From contig JAUIRK010001051.1 in the NCBI GenBank assembly GCA_030549495.1, positions 620,001-684,000 of the forward strand: DNA of 64,000 nucleotides, written 5' to 3'. Source of the stretch: Nectonema munidae. Lineage: Eukaryota > Nematomorpha > Nectonematoida > Nectonematidae. Positions 57,296 to 64,000 of this stretch are shown piece after piece. The notes beneath the pieces are model-generated. The model made no database searches and was not told where the DNA came from. It saw only the letters and a program-made list of their open reading frames with translations. Position 1 is the stretch's first letter. Each line of letters begins with the position of its first letter. A program made the position numbers and the translations under genes.

Positions 57296-59340
57296 GTACT
57301 AGGACAAAATCCCCCGGAGGACATAATCTCTTATGAAAATTTTCAATTTATTATGTATTAATTAGTGTATAACTTGTAACATGTAACTCGATACTTTTTT
57401 GATGCGACGGGGTATGATGTAGTTAATCCTCTTACATTAACTGTACCCTAATGTTCGCTTTCCCTCACAACGCCTTATCAACGATGTGTAGGGCTTGTCA
57501 CAGATTTACAATACTTTTTTGCTGCAACAGAAAAAGATGTAGTTAATCCTACATTTTCTATACCCTAATATCCACACACTTAATTTTTTGCTTCAATTTA
57601 GTATTTGGTTGTAAGTTTACAGTTTCAGAGAATTAAACTAATTATGAAGTATAATCTCATATAAGAAAAAGAAAAATAGTGCAGAAACAAAATAAAACAA
57701 ACAGATATTTTACATCTGTTTTTAAGGCTGCTCATCTTTTGATGTAAATTTTTCACAAGGCTCTAGTGTAAAAATAATTTTTCAATTTGTCCAAGATGGA
57801 GTTTGTTAAAAGCAATAAAGAAAAAGTGAAGTTTTTTTTTATTTTTTGGCGGACGGTGTGGTGTCATACGAATGTGAAAGAAGGAGACCCGAAGCTTCTT
57901 GTAAAGTAAAAGTTAAAGTAAAGCAAGATACAATTATTGGTGGGGTTGCACAGCCATACACACGCACCAGATACAGCAAAATGTAAATCCACAAAAGTTA
58001 TGCAAACAATTAAAGAACGTGCACAATATACGCAAGAAACCACTCAACCAATAATGGCTGATAGTTGTGCATCTATATCAGAGGAAGTGACTGCAAAATG
58101 ACCTTCCATCCATTTTCTCCGAAGAGATGTCCGACGCTTCAAGCAAAAAAAGAGAAATCATTTACCGTTGCCATCAAGTGCTCTTGTTCTTGTTTTACCC
58201 GAAAACGATGTAAAACAAGAAGCGGTGAAAACTTTCTGTTGCACGATTCAATATTTGAAAATAAAAGAATGTTGATATTTGGAACGACCAAAAGCGTAAA
58301 TTTCTTGAAAAATCATTCCCATTGCTGTTTAGATGGAACATTTAAAGTGGTACCTGCAATTTTTTTCAACTCTACACAATTCATGCGTTGGTAGAGCGTC
58401 ATACTATACCTTGCATCTATGCATTATTGCCGGATAAGATCCAAACAACATACAGTAAATTTATAGAAGAAGACTTTACTAATTGTAGTCCTAGATGTAT
58501 AATGATCGATTTCGAAAAAGCAATGCTGAACTCTTTGATCGTACATTTTCCTGAAGCTAAAGTTAAGGGTTGCTTTTTTCACTTATGCCAAAATATTTAC
58601 AGAAAAATACTAGAGTGTGGCTTCCGAAAGCAATATCAAGAAAATGAAGAATTTTCACTTAAAATGAGAATGATACCAGCTCTTGCTTTTATTCCTCCTG
58701 AATCTGTTTGTGAAGCGTTTGAAAAACTCTATGACATAAGACCTGAAGAAACTACGCCAATTTTGGATTATTTCGAATATCTCTATATTGGCAGACCATG
58801 TAGGAGACTACGTCGAAATCCCACATTTAGTATATCTCTGTGGAATATGTATTTTAGAACAAACGCGAAACTTAATCGTATTAATAACTCTTTGGAAGGA
58901 TGGCATGGAAGCTTTGTATCCTTTGCTGGTTGTTCACATACGGTAATATGGAAATTCATTCAACTGTTGAAGCAAGAAATTAATTTTCAAGAGGTTAAGA
59001 TGGCTCAAATTACTGCAGGTTTTGCTAGCGAACCACCCAGAAAAAAATATAAAGAATTAATTCAATTGTGCTGACATATCAAGAAAATGCTTATTTGAAG
59101 GATCTCAAAGGCATTGCGTTCAACTTGGGATTTTAATCAATTGTTTGTTCTTTAAATAAATATTTTAGCATTTCTTTTATATTTTTTTGGAAAATATACT
59201 TCTCTATTGATTTGATATAGGCGATTTTATTCAGACGACATTTCCTTTCTAAAGATTAGGTGGATTTTCTCTGGTAAGACTTTGTCCAGGGGGGTTTTGT
59301 CTAGAGAGATTATGTCCTCGGGGGATTTTGTCCTGACATC
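57296..59340 (+). mobile_element. FLYWCH/MULE DNA transposon with 10-bp target duplication
   Basis: 2045 bp. Inverted ends share ggacaaaatccccc and gaggacataatctct (left 57302-57331, right inverted 59334-59306). An exact 10-bp duplication, agcaaatttg, lies at 57286-57295 and 59341-59350, as expected for Mutator-like elements. The coding part reads, with several frame changes, as a FLYWCH finger end (about 57860-57960, YECERRRPEASC and later H), a linker with TIKERAQYTQETTQP, and a MULE transposase. The transposase has the first catalytic Asp in CCLDGTFKV (58326-58352), the second in MIDFEKAM, and VKGCFFHLCQNIYRKI. The 58388-59074 frame is open for 228 codons. Broken but recent enough to keep ends and duplication intact. 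Confidence 0.92.
58065..59074 (+). pseudogene. MULE transposase, frame-broken
   Basis: Two overlapping frames (58065-58394 and 58388-59074) together cover the MULE DDE region. The switch lies near 58385-58394, just after CCLDGTFKVVP and FFNSTQF. The C-terminal part has RINNSLEGWHGSF, the conserved N-N-x-x-E-x-W-H segment of this family. The ATG-like start of the first frame is not the true start. Confidence 0.85.
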
Positions 59341-59350
59341 AGCAAATTTG

Positions 59351-60181
59351 TGGCCAGATATCGAGTACATCACTAATTCATCATTTGAGATTAGTTTTTT
59401 CATTAACACTTTTTAATCACTTCTTACTTTCAAAAATTGGATTCTTTGCGTAAGTGATAGTCGCCGCTAATTTGCTTCGAGATATATCCGACTAGAAGCC
59501 AAGCGTAGATTTCAAAACATAAAGACAGTGTTCTGAGGTCCTGGGGGAACAAGAAAAAACCTGCGCACAACCGACTGTCTCACATCGCCACGACTTGATT
59601 TTACTCCATCGTGTAAAATTCTTTCAAATCACATGCCTTTTTACATCGTGAGTTGCCTCACATAGCCACATATTTTTAAATTTTGCCAATATTTGAAATT
59701 TATAATTTGTCTCACGTAGCGTTTAGCAATGCTTGGCATTGAACGATACTCCTCCATGCGTGTCCCATTTTATAAATCACAAAAAAAAGTTGCTATCAAT
59801 CAAAGAAGAGCTATTGAAAATATTCTCGACACGTTCTGATCGTAGCAGCACATTTACGCCCTCACCCATAAAAAATGCCTGAAATGGTCGATCTGCAATG
59901 AAGTTAGTTGTCTTTAGATATTCAGTTACTGCGCAAATAAGTCCGTCCGTTTGTTTGGGGGTACGTAGTTAGTGATTTGACATACCCTGGAGCTCAGTTA
60001 TTTTACGAGGTACTTGTCGACAGGGGAGGGATAGTTGTCATAGTGTGAGCTGTGATATAAATAAATATATGCCTTGCGATCTCTCACTCTTTCTGTGCAC
60101 AAATTTGCACACCGATGTCGTCTCATATATGTAAAATTTTCAGACTTCATTTCTAAAGAAAACTTGCGCTACCCTTTCTAG
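59351..60181. other. Intergenic region upstream of VPS51
   Basis: Moderately AT-rich. It probably includes the VPS51 promoter and 5' UTR. A pyrimidine tract ending in ctag sits directly before the VPS51 ATG and looks like a splice acceptor. Confidence 0.45.
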
Positions 60182-62365
60182 ATGAACGAGGAAATGCAGG
60201 AAAGGACATCGCCTTCTAAGTTGATTGATGAGCCGTATGAAATAGACTCAATTACTTTTCAATGCCAAGCATTTATGGATGATGTTGTTAAGAAAGAGCT
60301 GAAGTTTTCTCAACTCCTGCAACTCGAAAATAAATTGGATCGCAAAATCAGAGAATTGGATGCGGACATGCAGAGTTTGGTTTATGAAAACTACAACAAA
60401 TTCATCGGAGCGACACAAATGATCCACAAGATTAAGAATAACTTTCCTGAAATTGAGACTCAAATAAACACACTCAAAGAAAGGATTTCCAAAGCCATCA
60501 ACATTAATTCTGAAGCTTCAAAAGGCGCTCAAAGCTTTCACGAAAAGTTTGAAAAAATTTCAAACTTTAGTGCCCTTACCGATAAGCTAGGCTTTTTGTT
60601 TAAACTTCCAGCAAAGTTAAGTCAACTGCTGACTGAGAAACGGTACAAAGAAGGCGTGGAACTGTATTTCGAAACAGAAGGCCTGCTTAATCAGTATTCA
60701 GAGTATTCATCTTTCCAACAAATTCAAAGAGAGTGCAACGAAATCTTGGCGGAGTATGGAAAGAACATGAAAGAGGCCTTGAGCACGAGCCCCACATCAT
60801 TCGCCGAATTGCGCGAAAACATCAAGCTCTTAAAACGCCTCAAAAACCATAGTGATGATGAGCTTTGTTGTTTAGCACTGCATGCTTGCAAAAACAGACT
60901 GGGCAATGACTTGTCCGTTTTGAACTCACATCTCACAAACAGCGAAAACTTGCAAGTTTTCAGCTTTGTAGAAATGAGCTGTGAGACCTTGATCTCTGAT
61001 CTAAACGAATCACTGAAAGTAGGTTCTGACTTCAGCGTGAAGTGGTATGAAGAAATCCTGGCACTGAGTAGGCAGTTCCTCCAAGACAGCATTCCAATAA
61101 TGGGTGAAGGGATTTCGCGTCAAGGGAGCGGTGACGAAAGCGAGATTGTGAAGTCACTCCTTCTACTCTACTCGTGCATCGATCCTTTACTCAGCCACCA
61201 CAAATTCAATATTTCATCTGCGCAATTATTCATTGAAATCTTGAGGAAGAGAATGGATCAGCATTTTTGCGCCTTGTCAATCACTTTTCTGAATAGTGTG
61301 AAGGAAATAACGAAATCATCAGAAGAACCTTCTGAAAGCAAAGCAAAGTGGAGTGTTAATGCAATGCTGAAAAAGAATTTAAACTTTCTGAGTGAAAAAT
61401 TCAAAGTAACATTGTGTCAACTGCGGATGTACTTAAATGTTAATTTTAGTAACGAGAGTGATTTCGTGGGAGAGTTCATTCAAGAATTTGTAGCCGACAA
61501 AATAATCTTGGGCTTGATTACCTTCATGTTGAATGAAATTTCTAAAACCAAAAGTGCTCAGCAAGATGGAGAAAATGCGGCTGTGATGCTCGTTCTTTCA
61601 AAGTACTGTTTGGAAATCAAAGAAAACTTCATCGCACTGGTCGTGGTAAAGGCTTTGATGACGGTGTTTGAGTGTGACGCCAATTGCAAAATCATCTCTC
61701 AGGTCGCTTGCTACAAAAAAAGCTTCCACAAACTGTGCATATCTCTTCTGAGTTGTTATATCGCTTCGCAGAGTTTGCAGCTGAATGGGATATCTTGTGT
61801 TGCGATAGAAGGCATTGCATGGGGTCAAGCCGATTTTGGAGCAGAAAGCAATGATACCTCCAACAGACCAAACAACTACTGCGTAGCCCTAGTCAATCAA
61901 CTGAATGACTGCAAAGTGGCGATCGAAAACATTTTCCCCAAAGTCAAATCCATTTCGAAGACAACGAGTGAGTCCTCATCCATTCGATCTTCTCTTTTTT
62001 ACTACCAAAGTTTAGTGGCGACAGCGAACAAAAATTCGCAAAAGCTCTTCGACAAAAGTGAAGACGAAACACTGAATGCAGATATCAAGCGCTTATTCAA
62101 CGACAAGGTCAATGTCTTCACTCCGGTCCACCCCAATTCCTCGGCCATCTTGGACGCGCTGATCAAGTACTCTTTGAAAAGCGTGCATGAAAGTCTGCGC
62201 TTGCAATCCTTCTCTCAACGCGGCTTCCGGCAAGTTTGCATAGACTTGTCCTATCTACGTTGCTACCTCTGGAAATTCGTGACGGATGAGATCATTCTGT
62301 ACGCCTTAGTTGACGAAATTTTTGCAAGTACTCAACTCAGATGCATTTATCCCCGATCTGAATAA
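60182..62365 (+). CDS. VPS51: Vacuolar protein sorting 51 (VPS51, GARP/EARP subunit)
   Basis: 727-residue single-exon frame. VPS51 is a shared subunit of GARP and EARP, tethering complexes for endosome-to-Golgi transport and endocytic recycling. The N-terminal Vps51 region is diagnostic: [20 protein letters not shown] (51-70), then [18 protein letters not shown] (71-88), nearly identical in pattern to human [33 protein letters not shown] follows, as in human FLFELPSRL. The rest is helical, as in CATCHR-type tethers; the C-terminal part (about 640-727) retains [19 protein letters not shown] and [12 protein letters not shown]. Human VPS51 is 782 residues. The start ATG lies at an acceptor-like ctag, so a 5' non-coding exon or trans-splicing is possible. 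No internal stop. Confidence 0.95.
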   Translation: [727 protein letters not shown]

Positions 62366-63133
62366 AGAAAAGATGTGTACACTTCTCTACTATTCCACTC
62401 GATATCATATATACAGCTCACATCCTTTAGTTTTCAAACCACATCCGGGTTTTAAGTACCCATATCGGTTTTTTCTTTTAGGATCTGGATTTTTGTTCTT
62501 TTGTGAATAGTGCACTTAAAAGTTATTTTGACTTCAATCCATAAAGACTTTCTTGTTTATCGAACTTCACTCATAATTATATAAGATTTCATATCCTGTT
62601 TTTATTCAGATATTGTTTCTATATACGTGATCAGTAATTATTCTTGAATTTTATGTCAATAAATTTATTTGTGTAATAATAAACCTTGAATTAAAAGATA
62701 AACTCTCTTCTTAATTTAAGGAAGTTGTCGATCAGGTTTTAAAAAGTCAAGTTGTCTGGTTACTGATTTTTGTTTGATGTGAGTGAGTATTTTCGCTTTA
62801 AATGAAACTCCGAAAATGAACTAGCATCACCTTTTTGGTGAGGAGCATACCATACAAAATTAGAAACAATGTGATATATCGCAAGTGAATAAACATTGAC
62901 CTACGCTAAAGTTATGTGCATTTAAATATTTCACTACTAGTTGACTTGAAACTACTTTTAGCTTCACGATTTTTCAATTTTTTAGGAATGTCAGTGTAAT
63001 AAGTGTTTTCACAAGTTACAATTATCCTTGAGCATCACTGGCTGTTTAACATGCTTCCACATACTTTGTAAATACAGATTAGAGTGGTCCAAAAAGTTTT
63101 TTTTAAAGGCTGCACATGACACTTGAAAAAAGC
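62366..63133. other. VPS51 3' flank and spacer, no gene recognised
   Basis: Holds the VPS51 3' UTR and AT-rich spacer. Confidence 0.4.
62658..62663 (+). promoter_or_regulatory. Polyadenylation signal, VPS51
   Basis: AATAAA about 293 bp after the stop, followed by T/GT-rich sequence and a second AATAAA-like word. An earlier AATAAA overlaps the stop codon region (about 62363) and is too close to be likely. Confidence 0.5.
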
Positions 63134-63790
63134 TTAATGCAATAACAAACGAGCTAAAAAGAGAAAATATGTCGTAATATAATTTGTGTTTTTATTTATG
63201 AAAAAATTAACTGAAACACACATAAATATGTTACTTAGAAAGTCCAGCAACCAATGTAACTTTATTGGCATCAGAAAACAGATGCCTATGCTCTTTAACA
63301 ACTTGCAGTAAGTACTGGAGCTGTTCTTGGTTAAGTTACGGTTGAAGTCTTGAATCAGCTTGATTGCCCTTTCAGCAACTTTTCTGAAATGCATAATTTT
63401 AGCAGCCTTCTGAAAGTCTGCATTATTATCAGCCCACTAGGAGGAATTCCTAGGAATGTTTGTGGCAGATCCAGAGTTTCAAAAAAACGCACCGTGTTCT
63501 TGGTGACAAAATCGCTGATCTGCTTTCTCTCATAATCTGCTTGATTGAGGGCGTTACAACGTCTTGGTGGAACCTCTGAACCCTTCTTTTCTACAATGTT
63601 ATGAGCCATCAGCTTTTTCTGCTCTTTTGTCACACTAGAGTCAAAGAATGCCAAGCCAACCATTTCTTCACTTAAGTACCAAAGATCTTGGCCAAAAGAT
63701 TTTAAATCTCTGAATTGCTATACGTTGGCAGCTTTTTGAGGAATGTCAAATCATTTTTAGGAGATTTGGCTGGTGATGGCACTTCAAACA
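63134..63790 (-). pseudogene. Broken fragment of an unnamed multicopy arthropod-type gene family
   Basis: Minus-strand pieces read DLWYLSEEMVGLAFFDSSVT, then ISDFVTKNTVRFFETLDLP, then VAERAIKLIQDFNRNLTKN. I recall this order (W-x-L-S-E-E-x-V-G-L-A-x-F-D ... A-E-R-G-V-x-L-I-x-x-F-N) from large families of uncharacterised proteins in aquatic arthropods. It is a fragment with at least two breaks. Function and origin (host gene family or mobile element) are unknown. Confidence 0.5.
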
Positions 63791-64000
63791 AGACTTTCGT
63801 GTAGGGAAGTTTTCCCAAACTCTTTCAGACCAACGCCCACCAAAGTTTCAAAAACTTTTCTAACGCCCCCAATTAAAAAATTGATACACAAATACATAAA
63901 AAATGTTTTATTTAAAAAGTTAGATATATGTTTTTTTTTTTTTGAATGCGATGAATGAGTTTGATGTTTATTTGCTAAGGCTTCTATACTTGGTTCTATG

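Noticed and set aside
1-64000. CRISPR arrays, bacterial operons, rRNA genes
   Set aside because: None seen; spliced genes and poly(A) signals show a eukaryotic nuclear sequence.

Overview
The window looks like nuclear DNA of an invertebrate animal. It is strongly AT-rich by eye, has long repeat-filled introns with GT/AG borders, AATAAA polyadenylation signals and many decayed DNA transposons. Gene content fits an arthropod. A crustacean such as a copepod is possible, but nothing here settles it.

From about 1.9 to 32.8 kb lies one long plus-strand gene, an F-spondin. Ten coding exons can be placed by matching splice sites and reading phase. They encode most of the Spondin_N domain, an acidic linker, four thrombospondin type-1 (TSP1) repeats, a Kunitz domain and a fifth TSP1 repeat, ending at a stop at 32771-32773. 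The Reeler domain and signal peptide lie upstream of the window or were not found. The introns carry an antisense 5'-truncated LINE, two blocks of a ~148-bp satellite, tRNA-derived SINEs, several hAT-type fragments, a piggyBac-like scrap and an anomalous GC-rich island (about 21.0-21.9 kb).

From 36.8 to 62.7 kb there are five genes that each read as a single open exon: a canopy-family (CNPY3/4-like) ER protein (minus), the nuclease FAN1 (minus), diphthine methyl ester synthase DPH5 (plus), a probable kaptin (KPTN, plus) and VPS51 (plus). They are unrelated housekeeping functions (ER folding, DNA crosslink repair, eEF2 modification, nutrient signalling, endosome-Golgi tethering). They are not an operon, and each has its own poly(A) signal.

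The stretch from 42.8 to 48.1 kb is a dense transposon graveyard. It holds a 1-kb element with long inverted repeats built of short units, then a 3.1-kb hAT-type element (44440-47551) with an exact 8-bp target duplication. Inside that element sit a 555-bp MULE-like element, a SINE, a 325-bp element with its own exact 8-bp duplication, and a 198-bp hAT miniature. A FLYWCH/MULE transposon with an exact 10-bp duplication sits at 57296-59340, between KPTN and VPS51. The last kilobase holds a broken fragment of an unnamed multicopy arthropod-type gene family.

I did not find a clearly new molecular system. The best leads are the nested composite transposon, the SINE family, the short-unit inverted-repeat elements, the GC-rich island and the block of intronless genes.
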